DNA of 64,000 nucleotides from Morchella semilibera. Its lineage: Eukaryota; Ascomycota; Pezizomycetes; Pezizales; Morchellaceae. The notes beneath the pieces were generated by a model that worked only from the letters and a program-made list of their open reading frames with translations, did no database searches and had not been told where the DNA came from. Positions 36,211-47,036 of the stretch are shown here, one piece after another. Position 1 is the first letter of the stretch. Each line of letters starts with the position of its first letter. A program made the translations under genes and the position numbers. The stretch spans positions 186,001-250,000 of the forward strand of contig WBVU01000015.1 of NCBI GenBank assembly GCA_009192285.1, read 5' to 3'.

Positions 36211-38951
36211 TACAGTCGCACCTCGCTATGTCGTTTCCTGCTATGCCGGAACTCTTGCTGTCTCGTATGGATCGGCCAGCTACATTCTTTGCCCACAATA
36301 AACTATTTGCTATCTCGGATTATTGCTCTTTTCGGATCGTATGGGAATCCAGGAACAGGTAACCCCGGTCCCTATACAAATAATATTTGCTATCTCGGAA
36401 TTGCTAATGACTAGTCCATATAGGGTACAGCTCTTTCCCCCTCTACATCCTTTTGCTGTTGGTCTAAGATAGGATCATGGTAGCGCTGCGGGTGGGTATT
36501 ATCAATGGACTGATAGTGATGCGAGCATTGTGCAGATTCTACAAACACGATCAATAGACCTTTATATGTTCTTCAAAGGCAAATTTTGCGAAGAATTCAA
36601 ATTTTCGGTCCATTTCAGTCCATCAACTCAACTGATCTACAATACAAGAGACTGCTATTCCAAAAGTCTATTATACATATCAATCAATCCGTTGCTACCA
36701 CTGGCATCCTCTGCACTATCGGACCTGGGTCTCCATAGGACACAATCACTTTCCTCCAAGTCCACAAAATCGCTAATCTCTATTGGGTATTGGGTTGAGA
36801 TTTTATCTGACTCAACAATGGATGAACCAGGTACAGTCACTGGAGCCGGCCTGCTGGTGAAAAGACTTTGGGGCTTGAAATAGTTTTTGATTGTGGTTTG
36901 CCGAGTATTGGAGGTGTGCTTTTGTTTGATGAGTGCATTGCGCAGCTCAACAATTTTGATTGATGAATCGGAAACTGATAATTCTTTTCCACTAGGAGTA
37001 TAGAGTTCCGTGATTTTCATGGATTGTAGATAGCGGGAAAGCTCATTAGCATAATGGATTGCGCTGTCGATTGTAATAATAGGAACTGGTTTCGGAGTTG
37101 CTGACTCTGTTTTTTCAGAATCGGATTCATCTTCGTCTGGTACATAGCAACCATCAAGTCCATCAATTCGCTCTAATAAAGCACCCGCTGCGATCCCCTT
37201 TTCAACAATCAATGCTGCATCAGGAAGTTCTACCTCCTCCGAAATGTCCACCAAATTATCTTCATCAAAATCAAAGAATTCTTCAAATGCCGGAAGAAAA
37301 TTAGGATCAGACATTTGTATCAAATGATTATCAAAAACCTCCCGCATTGCAATTTGACAGTAGCTTCGTTCTCTTGCAATAAAATATTGATAATCATCTT
37401 CAAGTATCTGAGGATTGACGGCAACAGGTTGATTGATATTTTGACAGATATTGGCTTTTTTCCAACAATGAACAATGGTTTCTTTTGTAATTGAATCCCA
37501 AGCATCGGACATCAGATATATTGCTTGTAGAATATCAATCTTATCGGGCCGGGTACCATATAAGTTGAAGTGTTGAACCATATTATCTGCGTAACGTCTA
37601 CGGTAGGCTGCTTTGAATGATCTGATAATACCTTGATCAAGTGGTTGTAAAATGGAAGTAGTATTCGGTGGGAGAAAAATCAGGGTTATGTTGGTCAATT
37701 CTGGAGGAGTAGGTCCAGTCCAACTTATTGGTGGATTTGCAGGATCAGGATGAGATGGGCAATTGTCGGCTATTAATGCAATAAACCGTCTCTCAATCCT
37801 CATCTGAACATTTAGAGTTCGTAAGAATTCAAACCAAAGACCTGTAACCATCCATGCTTTCTTATTATTCCTGTATATAACAGGTAAGTTTGCAGGATTA
37901 ATATGGTTCTGTCTGAATGCATGTGGCTCAGTTGCTCGACCAATCACCCATAGCTTTCTCTTATCCGTACCCGTAGCATTAACGATATGAAATGTTGAAA
38001 TTCGTAACTTATCATCCTTCCCTCCTACAGCGACAAGTTTTCCCTTCTCTTTACGTACATTGGATGTTTTAGGCTGCTTATTATAGACTAGCCCACTTTC
38101 ATCGCAATTATATACGTCTTCTTCTGCAAATGTTCCTAGTTTTTCTGACAATTCCCGTCGCCATATTGGAATCATAGCTTTGTCTATCGTTGGTGCATCA
38201 CCATAATTTTTAAGACGTCCAATATTGTATCTCGATTTGAAATTTGCCAACCAACCAGCTGAGAGTTCGAAGTTTGAATAATCTTTGTTCACGACAGCTT
38301 GTGTAAGGTGTGTTTGTATAATTTTGGATTGGGCACGGATAATATCATCGGTAACAGGAATTCGTTGGGTCTCGGCTGCATCAATCCATAGTGCAAGAAA
38401 ATGCTCTAGGAATGGGAAATGTGCAGATCTAAGTTTCTGTTTTTTCGCATTTGGCCCTGTTAAGACATATATTAATTAAATTATCTAAAAGAAAGTCTAA
38501 CTTGTTAATAGAATGGAATCGGTCTGTAATTCTTACCTTCAGGGGGGCCTGCTTTAACCCGTTCCTCCCAATTCTTTAGATGGTCTGATAAACTAGAGGT
38601 AGCTAAAGGACTTCCATCACTCCGTTTGGGACAGTCTGCGAGTGTTCCAAATTCCGATAATTTCATCTTTGGGTATTTTTCTCGGAGCTTACAAAGCTCA
38701 TACTTTTGAATTGGTGTCAATCCGGTAAAATTCTGACGTTTGGGAGGCATTTTAAAAAGGCAGTAGAGAATGCGGGCACGGTGGTGTGGTGGAAAGTAAA
38801 GTTACAGAACACTCGTGATGTTTTTGTTCTTGCCATATAATAACCTGTATTATTTATTTGCTGTATTATTTATTTGCTGTCTCGTATATTTGCTATCTCG
38901 TACAGTCTTCCCTTCATGGACACGCTACCGACATAGCGAGGTGCGACTGTA
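36211..38951 (-). mobile_element. Pogo/Tigger-type (Tc1-mariner superfamily) DNA transposon, full length
   Basis: The element proper is 36213..38949 (2737 bp), flanked by TA duplications at 36211-36212 and 38950-38951. Terminal inverted repeats are perfect for 21 bp, beginning CAGTCGCACCTCGC. The motif TTTGCTATCTCG and variants recur just inside both ends in the same orientation (36306, 36386; 38871-38900). One two-exon transposase gene on the minus strand fills the interior. TA target, CAGT ends and a CENP-B-type N-terminus place it with pogo/Tigger/Fot elements. Perfect ends and an open transposase suggest a recent insertion. Confidence 0.93.
36655..38750 (-). CDS. Pogo/Tigger-type transposase (DDE_1)
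   Basis: Exon 1 (38750..38537) and exon 2 (38456..36655) join in phase 1 over an 80 bp intron (GTAAGA..ACAG), giving 671 residues without interruption. The N-terminal helix-turn-helix (TPIQKYELCKLREKYPKMKL) is CENP-B/psq-like and should bind the element ends. A second Tc5-type HTH follows (HFLALWIDAAETQRIPVTDD, then FELSAGWLANFKSRYNI). The DDE catalytic core shows Asp in VYNCDESGL, Asp in LIADNCPSHPD, and Asp in SILQPLDQGIIRSFKAAYRR. The C-terminal tail is acidic and Ser-rich. Likely able to act if expressed, judged only from intactness. Confidence 0.92.
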
Positions 38952-39191
38952 CATGTAATAAGTGCATGTAGTCTATTTCAATCACAGAACTTCACTCGAT
39001 TGGTGGGGCACGCTCAACCTTGCCGTGATGGGTTAGCGTTCGCGGCTCTCAAATTTCTCGAAACCTCAACTCCAACGACGTGCTGCGAAACATCACCATT
39101 GTGAAAGCGACCCCCCCCCCACACCCCCAGTCAATTGCCTCCCCAGGGATCATATTCAGAAGCAAGGCAATTTGGAACAAAAATCACAGCA

Positions 39192-40277
39192 ATGAAACGC
39201 ATACGCTACTCCTCGTCGCTATGTGATTCATTCCTTTCCTCCCCTCCAAGACCGATAATGCCCCGCCCTCGAATAACGACGGCGGCAAAGAGGCCTTTTA
39301 TCACATCACATATCCGCTCTCTCTCCACCGCCCCAGTGCGGACTCAGCGGGATCAATATGAAAAGCCTATTAACCCTTACCAACCCGCACCCGGAGAGCC
39401 CCTCCCTCGTGCGCGCGACCCTCTTAGTTCTGCAAAACTCGCCGCTCTCCATGCCCGTCTTAGTCTACATCCAAAATACCCTATACAAACTCTGGCCCGC
39501 GCACTCATTGACCAGTCTGCCGACCCTATCCGCTTTTACAACAACAGCTCCTTAGCCTACCTCGGGAACTCTCTCCTTGGCTACTATGGCGCCGAGCACT
39601 TCATGTGTACATACCCACGGCTCCCTACGCTGGTTTTAAAGTCCGCAATGGCCGCCTTTGTGGGCCCGAAGCCCCTTGCCGCCATTGGGCGAGAATGGGG
39701 TGTCGAAACCGCCTTCGAACCAACCCCAAATGTCGACGCTGGTCTTCTCCAGTTCAAGCGATTGCCTCCCGGCACACAAGTGAAGGGACATCTACGCCCT
39801 GCCCGCAGTGAGGGTGTTCCGGAGGAGGACGCAATGGCAAACTTCGTCCGCGCTACATTCGCAGGGGTATATCTCCACGAGGGAGTTGCGGCGAGTAGGC
39901 AGTTCTTCCGGCAGCATGTAATGTCAAGGAAGTTGGACGTGGACAAACTCTTTAACTTCGTGCAGCCAACACGGGAGCTCTCGCGGTTATGTGCGAGGGA
40001 GGGGTTCACGCCACCAGTTGCGAGGCTGGTTAGTGAGACGGGTAGGATGTCGAGGAGCCCAGTATACATAGTGGGCGTATACTCAGGGCAGGAATGTCTT
40101 GGGCAGGGGTATGGTGCAAGCTTGAACGAGGCTAGGATAAGAGCGGCGGTGAATGCATTGAAAGGGTGGTATCTATACAGTCCAGCAAATCCAGTGGATC
40201 TTCCAAGTAAAATGGATGTGGACCCTGAAGCGTCTTTTGCGCCGGCTATGATTGATGTGGGCGAAGTTATTGTTTAG
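39192..40277 (+). CDS. MRPL3: Mitochondrial large-subunit ribosomal protein mL44 (RNase III-like)
   Basis: Component of the mitochondrial 54S subunit. The frame is intronless; starting at 39192 gives 361 residues. In-frame ATGs at 39135 and 39258 are alternatives. The N-terminus is basic and hydroxylated (RSLSTAPVRTQRDQYEKP), as for a matrix import signal. A degenerate RNase III fold spans about 70-230 (ALIDQSADPIRFYNNSSLAY, LGNSLLGYYGAEHFMCTYP), and a dsRNA-binding domain lies near the C-terminus (YIVGVYSGQECLGQGYGASL, NEARIRAAVNALKGWYLY). The RNase III catalytic acid residues are not evident, as expected for mL44. It starts about 240 bp right of the transposon, which may therefore sit in its promoter. 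Confidence 0.9.
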   Translation: MKRIRYSSSLCDSFLSSPPRPIMPRPRITTAAKRPFITSHIRSLSTAPVRTQRDQYEKPINPYQPAPGEPLPRARDPLSSAKLAALHARLSLHPKYPIQTLARALIDQSADPIRFYNNSSLAYLGNSLLGYYGAEHFMCTYPRLPTLVLKSAMAAFVGPKPLAAIGREWGVETAFEPTPNVDAGLLQFKRLPPGTQVKGHLRPARSEGVPEEDAMANFVRATFAGVYLHEGVAASRQFFRQHVMSRKLDVDKLFNFVQPTRELSRLCAREGFTPPVARLVSETGRMSRSPVYIVGVYSGQECLGQGYGASLNEARIRAAVNALKGWYLYSPANPVDLPSKMDVDPEASFAPAMIDVGEVIV

Positions 40278-41688
40278 AGCGGCGTGGTGTAAGAATCATA
40301 GAGGGGTCATTTGTGGGCAATGTCCATATGTATAAGAAATATACTTCCTTTTGTTTTCTTCTCTGCGGCCGGTCAGGCTATTCCAGACACGGCACAGACT
40401 AAATAGTCAAATAAAGTTAAAAAAAAACGTCGCTTGTTAACATTACTAGTATTTCTTGTTGGCGAAGTAAACACTGACCCATAATTATTTGTTGCGCCTG
40501 AATAACCGCTGTATGGAGGTAATCTGGTCATTGACTACAAGGGTTTAAATGTAGCTGGGGTGGGGTGGTCTTTGGGTGTGTAAACCAAACGTGTAATGAT
40601 ACCTACAAGTACATACATGTACTTGTAGTTGACCAACAAGCTTTGAACCAGTGGCATAAATTCGGGTTTTATCTCTCAGCTACTCTTCTACCCATATCAA
40701 CACATACACGCCTATTCACGCACACGCACATGCACATGTTTCTCACAATGGACAGCTTCATAACTTCATATGTATGTATTTCATCACCTCAACCTTAAGA
40801 TCTGATCCAAAGCTTACAACAACAGTTAATGTTCAGTTCCTGTGTCTGCTTCGCCCTCTTCCTTGGCACCTTTCTCTATGAATGCTACAGAGCAGGGTAT
40901 CATCTACGCTCGAGAGATGGGCTTCCGGATGCCAACAAAGGTGCTCTGGTTGCCTGAGATATGTCCGGCTCTTAGATGAATGGGGGATTTTAGTGATAGG
41001 CCCGCTCTGCCTATTGGCAAGTTTGATTTTTGGGTTGGCCTTGCTTTCTATAGGATTCTATCGTATTTATTTTTACTTCCTTAATCCTCTAAACTCGGGT
41101 CTGGGAATGAAGCTAGGGGCTGTTTTGTATGGAATCTCCGTATAGTACGTAGCCTACGTGTTAATGAGTGGATGGGACTAAGTAGATAGGCAAAAGTATT
41201 CTATCCAATGAGAATATATAATTTTAGTAGTATACATAACACCGCCTAAGAAACAGCCCTTGAATACACTTCTGGTGAAATAAAACAAACGAAGAACATA
41301 CAAAGTAGGTTATCCTCTCCATGTTCAAAAACCGATGTTAACCACAGTCGTAGCCCATGTATATATATATATAACTAACGGTAAACACCTAATTTCTCTT
41401 CTGTACAGTCTTATGGCATCATTCGTATCATAGTACGATCATTAGCTTTCGGTATACCTCTCAGAGGACCAGCCTAATAAAGTGATGTACCTAAACGATA
41501 CATAAAAAGAGAAGAAATACCAGAATATATGTACGGTAAGGAATACAAATAGTAAAAAAAAAAATGAATGTTGTTTTATTTATAGAGGATCGAGAAGCCA
41601 TCAACGCATTGGGCGCAACTACCAGATACTCCAGCAATTGAGCGCCCTCGCGGAGGTATTAAAGTGCTACTGTTTTATCTATTAGTAT
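40278..41688. other. Intergenic region
   Basis: No well-supported gene. An 87-codon frame at 40882-41145 includes one hydrophobic stretch but lacks other support. TACATGTA at 40614. Convergent with the metallopeptidase-jacalin gene. Confidence 0.5.
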
Positions 41689-44441
41689 TTAAGCCTCAAA
41701 GAAGGTCAGTTTAGGATTATTCTTATACCTAGTTCCCCCATGAGGATTCCCAAATAAAGGAGAGCGACGGCCCAGGCTAGTCAGAATTTCAATGCCATCG
41801 ACCCAAGACCCGGCACGAACACTGAAACCTAAAAGACTTTCCCCCTTCCTAGTATCTAGCGAGAAATCTGAGATTTCTGTTTTCCGGTCATTCTTATCTC
41901 CCCTGTGTCCAAATAGTTGGCTTGACGAATCCTCATATACAAACTCCAATCCATCCAGTGCTGTACTATGAAAGACCCTGATGCTTGTGAGGATCCTTCC
42001 TGGAGTTAATGTGTGTAGGTAAACTTCTTGTGGTGTAGATCCGTCTGTATCTGAAAGCCCTAGCGAAGAACTTTTATACGCAACCCCATATCCGTTGGGA
42101 AGTTGAACCTTTGCGCCCTTTGTTGCGGAGAAATCACTGATAATAGTTTGTCCTTGACCTGCTGAATAGATCTTGAGTTTCATTACTTTTGATCGGCAAT
42201 CTTGCGGTAGCTTCCCGCGAAGCTCGCTCTCAAGCAACTGCACCTCACGTTCGATTTTGGTTGTGAATTCTAAATGTGCTCGATATATATCGTCTGTATA
42301 GATTTCCACCAGAAATATGCCGCTACTGGCACTAGCGAATACGCCGTTCTCTATGGCATATATCTGGGGATTATCGTGACTCGAGGTTGTTATTGGATCT
42401 GTTGGAAGGCGGAAGCATGGGTGGTGTCGTAGTCGAAGACAATCGACCCTATTTTCAATCAGTTTCGGTATATTGAGAAGTTATATAAAATTAGACTTAC
42501 CTGGACCAATTGCATTCCTCTTGAGGAAGACAGATTCTTAGAAAGAGTTAGTTATGATAGGAAAATGGCGTGATGAATAACATACCTTAAGCCAGCGGAT
42601 TTTGTTTTGAACGAGTACGGTTCCTGAAATAATGATAAGTTACATCAAAGTGATTGATATTCGAATGGGAGGAGTCTCAAACCTTGGTAGTAAATGTCCT
42701 GTTTATGCGATCAAGCTCACGAGGCTGGACGGGTGGTTGCGGGCTTATAAAAGCCTCAATCATGTTACCCATCGCGGACGTGGCCGCCTCCCTATCCACC
42801 CACATGTATAAGTTGTATATTCATTCACGGTGAGGGTTGATAGGAACCCAGTGTTACCCACCAAAAGCTCCCGAGGTCTATCATCTCGTTTGTGCTAGTT
42901 GAATTACCTTCAATACGTGTACAGTCCGTAAACTAGAGTATTCATTAATCTGTAAGTTCCTTAAGAAGATAACGGGAAATGTAAAGGCAAATTTTGTGAT
43001 AGACCTACTGCTGGAACCACCTCTTCAAGACAGGATGGGAATGTATACAGGGAACGAGTTCCGCACACGCCAATCTCGTTGCTCAATGCTGAGTGATTGA
43101 TCAACCCTTCAATTCTCAAATCATCTTTAGCGTCAAACATCAGGACAGCGACATGCCGCTTTGAGTTCACGGATAAATTTTGAAAATATTGGAAATATTT
43201 ATCCACAGCAGCCGAGGCAATATTTAGGATGGCATCGCCGTCTCTAACAGCCTCTAAACTTTGAATTTCTGGAGTCGATTGAAGTTCAGCATATATCCCG
43301 CGCTGAGAACTAGTTGGCACAACTTACCAGCTACTGTCTTTTCTGATCGTATGACATGAACTTTTGCGATATTGTGCATTACGCCATTTTCTTTGTTTGA
43401 CAGTGAATCCTCAGCCCATTCTTCTTCTAACCGAAAACATCTTCGTCCTATGAGTAAGGGCTGTCAGGTTTGAGTTCCGTTTGTTTATTAAGAAGACAAA
43501 CCTAGTCTATTTCTATACATCTGCTCTCCGGTAAAGGCTTGGGCAAGATAGCTTAAGTAGCAATATGTCAGAATTTGGTTTAACCTTAAATCTAAATTCA
43601 CGGCCAATGATTGACATACGCTGCCATTCTAAGCTTCCGCTTTGCCATGCGGATATCATTCCCCTCCCGTTGCTTCCGGTCACTTTGGCATTCATATTCG
43701 CCTAGTGAATCTTTGGCTAAAACTATGGCCAGATACAATGGAGGGGAAGAAGTAAGAGGTAAAAAATTGACGACTATGATTGAGCTAGTACAGGGAATTT
43801 TTGCCCCTGTGAAATCAAAACGTAATCTGTTTGGACCTGGGTCAAGGTGTACCAAAACCTTGAAGTACCCACAATTAACCGGCCATTGAGTCGGTGGGTA
43901 TCCTTCCAAATGATGGTGTACAGTTATCATTCCGTCACATGGGCGTTCAGGTAGCCCAACCTGTCCAAATACAAGCAAGATGCTTTGGTGCACCCATTGG
44001 TTCTCTTGAACCGAAAGAAAGCGAGGCGCAAATGGCGAAATAGGAAGTGATGATGATCTAGAGGCTCCGCTACTTCCCTTTCTGGAGTATTAGCATATAT
44101 AACTACGATATCTTAAATGCTGAATGGTATAGGAAACGAACAAAGCTGGGCGCATGGCTTGAATTTATGAGTTCTGACGTTGGTCTTGGTATACGAGGTC
44201 GTCGCTCAGGAGATGTGCGGTCGGTGAGATTCAGTGAGCTGCTCGACTGCGTTCTGAAGAACCCATGGCCGGAGCTCTCCTCCAGAACTGAAGACGAGGA
44301 GGCTGTTTTAAGAGAAGACTCTTCGGAACTAGATTTGGAGACCATATTGGTCCTTGATCTCCGCAATCCTGGAATCTTTATTTTGCCCATTTTCTCCGAA
44401 AAGCGAGAGGGATTTAGGGCGGATTTTGACTGGGTAGGCAT
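41689..44441 (-). CDS. Metallopeptidase-like (yeast YIL108W family) protein with jacalin-like lectin domain; zinc site apparently lost
   Basis: Reconstructed exons: 44441..44142, 44077..43620, 43551..43502, 43447..43328, 43268..43009, 42932..42862, 42791..42683, 42623..42586, 42536..42501, 42448..41689, all in frame, 733 residues. After a Ser-rich N-terminus the family core appears: LLVFGQVGLPERPCDG, KLRMAAYLAQAFTGEQMYRN, RRCFRLEEEWAED, HVAVLMFDAK, PSCLEEVVP, then SFWEAATSAMGNMIEAFISP, INRTFTTKEPYSFKTKSAGL, RICLPQEECNWSRVDCLRLR. The C-terminal 170 residues resemble a jacalin-type beta-prism lectin (GRILTSIRVFHSTALDGLEF, GESLLGFSVRAGSWVDGIEI). Active family members have HExxH after the WEAA block; here no histidine occurs in about 36 residues. 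The first splice acceptor and the 42861..42792 intron are the least certain junctions. Possibly a pseudo-peptidase with lectin function. Confidence 0.8.
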
Positions 44442-45943
44442 TCGTGTATTGTAATATTTTGTGAACAGAGGTCGAAGTAGCTAAATAATAAGACAGAAGG
44501 TAGTGAGGCACAATTGACAACAAGACACCTCGTAGGCAAGGCGACAACCCAACCCAATTATGTAGCTAGGTGCCGTCGAAACAAGATTTCTGAGGGGAAA
44601 AAACAAATTGAACAAAGTTAATGCGAAAGAAAGAATAGGAAAGGCTTGGGTGGGCTTGACAATTGTGATGGCTGTGATTTTGTAACAATGAGGATGCTAG
44701 CGAGTAAGCAAAAAGCAAGCCCCTTTGAGGAATGGACTGGCTGGTGGGTGGTGGCGGGGAGGTCCTGTAGCTAAACGACGGTGAGATAAAAGGGCGCGTA
44801 GATGAGCGAATGAATGTCCCATGAGTTGGGGGGGATGTATTCGATGTATTCTAAACTTAAGGGAGCTAAGATGGAAGAAAGGTGATGGCAGGTGGCCTCC
44901 TAGTTATTTTCCAGCGCTATGTGAACATCTCCGCTCCTAATAGCTACGTAGACCACCACCTAGCAATATTTCAATCCATACATGTATCTCTGGGCTGCAA
45001 TATGTATAATGTACCTACTGGTCCCAAGGAAAAACGAAATGAGGACTCAGTTTCCGGGGTCGGGATCGGGGTGCCTACTTGACCTGGCGGGGTGCAACTG
45101 GCGATTATCAGTTACCCATATCAGGCCCCGAAGGTGGCCAATGTTTTCCGTAACAAGCTACTGCTTGAAGGTCGCTGCAGCAAGCTTATGTGCCAGTCGT
45201 TGGTGGAGGTTTAGACAGGTTTGGATCATTTCCCTCTGCCCTACGCGCGAGATTGCGGAGCCTCCATACGCGCTAAAGTTACGTCACCACGGCCGTACGG
45301 GAAGAACCCTGTCAGACCAGCTTGAAATAGTATGTCCCGATTCGAGATGTAAATAAAACAATCGAATTGAGAAGCTGAGTGTAAACACAACATAGGTCTT
45401 GGCTACATATTTTATGTTGCTCCGTAGGCCTGGGCTGAGGCTAGACTTAGCGATAATAACTTACTTCCCACTTATACTCTCCCGCTACCTACTTCGAGGT
45501 TTGTTTATCACAACCTAGCAACAGTATCGAAATATCTAATGATATTATCAGTATTTCCCCGAAAGACTTAATAACTAGATAATATACTTAGTTAAGGAAG
45601 AGAGGAACAGGAGTACAGGGATCCAGCAATAGATATCTAAAGAGATCGGGGGCGGGGAGAAAGAAAGAAAAAGGAAAAAAAAAAATACTGGCATTCCTCT
45701 CGTTTTTGCCAGCTCATCCTATATACCATCTCATGGCCTTTATTCCTTCCTGAATTCGAAACTCATCCAACAAACTGGTCACTGACCCCTCGCCGTTCCC
45801 GCCCGCCTCCTTAAAATTTCTCCGCCCTTGCAGGGTTTAGCGTTCCTTGCCGACGGACTACGATCCAGGAGTGCATACTATTTCTGTTCTCACCATAGTC
45901 TGTCCTTTTACATCAAGAACACTCCTCTCTTTGTCGTTTTTTG
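44442..45943. other. Divergent intergenic region between metallopeptidase-like and Whi5-type genes
   Basis: 1.5 kb between two outward-facing genes. No gene recognised; open frames around 44882-45356 lack family resemblance. TACATGTA at 44979. The final 250 bp before 45944 are C/T-rich, fitting a promoter and leader for the plus-strand gene. Confidence 0.5.
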
Positions 45944-47036
45944 ATGGAAAATATGTCTTCGTCCACTACCTCAAAGACATGGACGGAAAAGCAAACCAAA
46001 GAGGTAATGAGGAAGGTGATTAGGCGTGCGGAAGTATCTCGAGTGAGTAAACCACAGCGCAACCCGCCTTGATAATGCTGTTTTTTTTTTCCCTTCAAGA
46101 ACCCTCGCTAACGTTTATACCTCTCAGATTGCCCGATTACTACAGCACCGCCTTGCACTTGCCAACTTTAAGACCAAGAAAGGTTGGGAAAACTTGACCC
46201 TAGACACCATCGAACCCAAGATTGAGGAGGATTTGAAGCGAAAACGTCAACGGCCATCATCAAGGGACAAGTCACCATCGCCAGGTGCTCCACTTTTTAG
46301 TGAAGGTGAACTCGAGTGGTCAAGGAAAAATAAGCCGATAAATGGACAGCCCCGTAAGCGACGTAGGAGCCAATCGTCTGATATTGGACCTCTTCCCAAT
46401 TTCCGGAATTCAAAAAAGCGTGGGCAGCTTTCCACCTCCACGGACTTGCAGCAACCACCCTCCAAGCGCCGACAATTGGGGAGGGATCATAGCCGCACAG
46501 TCCAATCCTCACCAGGATACCGATACGGTAATGAGGAGAGAGACAAAGATAACTATGACTTTCAGCCCGCATTTCACTCAAGCCCTCCCCGCACTCCGCC
46601 CCGGCGGATTGCAAAACTAGGGACCAGGCGAGGTGGGGAGGTTGGCGCCGATCTGTTGATATACCTCGCCACTTCTCCGTCCCCAGCTGGTACCATGTCC
46701 AAGACAAACATTGCTCCAACCACACCACCACCATCCTTTGCTCACCCATCCTCTGTTATGAATACCCCAGGAGGGGGCCTCCCTCGGACTCCCCAAACAG
46801 GTTTCAATTTTGCGGATTTCGTCAACATTACCCCTTCGCCCGCTCAATGCGCTTTTGGCACCGTTGTTGCGGGACGAGGTACTCCCGCAAAAGGACGAGG
46901 CACTCCTATTGCTGCTGCCCGTCGACGCCTAAATTTCGATCAACTTGCCCCGCCGACTGGTTCCCCATCGGTTTCGTCTGGAGGTACGAGGCATACCGGT
47001 TTGGGCTTGGATCTGGGCGGCGAACTTGTGTCGTGA
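45944..47036 (+). CDS. Whi5/Nrm1-type G1 transcriptional repressor
   Basis: Likely repressor of G1/S transcription (SBF/MBF-binding Whi5/Srl3/Nrm1 family). Exon 1 (45944..46042) and exon 2 (46128..47036) join in phase 0 over an 85 bp intron with CGCTAAC branch and CAG acceptor; 335 residues. The conserved helix motif spans the splice: RRAEVSRIARLLQHRLALAN then FKTKKGWENLTLDTIEP. Many SP/TP sites (SPSPGAP, SSPPRTPPRR) fit control by cyclin-dependent kinase. GADLLIYLATSPSPAGT and FADFVNITPSPAQCAFGT match a conserved motif pair in ascomycete homologues. Basic KRKR and RKRRR clusters could be nuclear localisation signals. Confidence 0.85.

Noticed and set aside
40882-41145. 87-codon frame with a hydrophobic stretch
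   Set aside because: No family resemblance or supporting splice structure; possibly chance.
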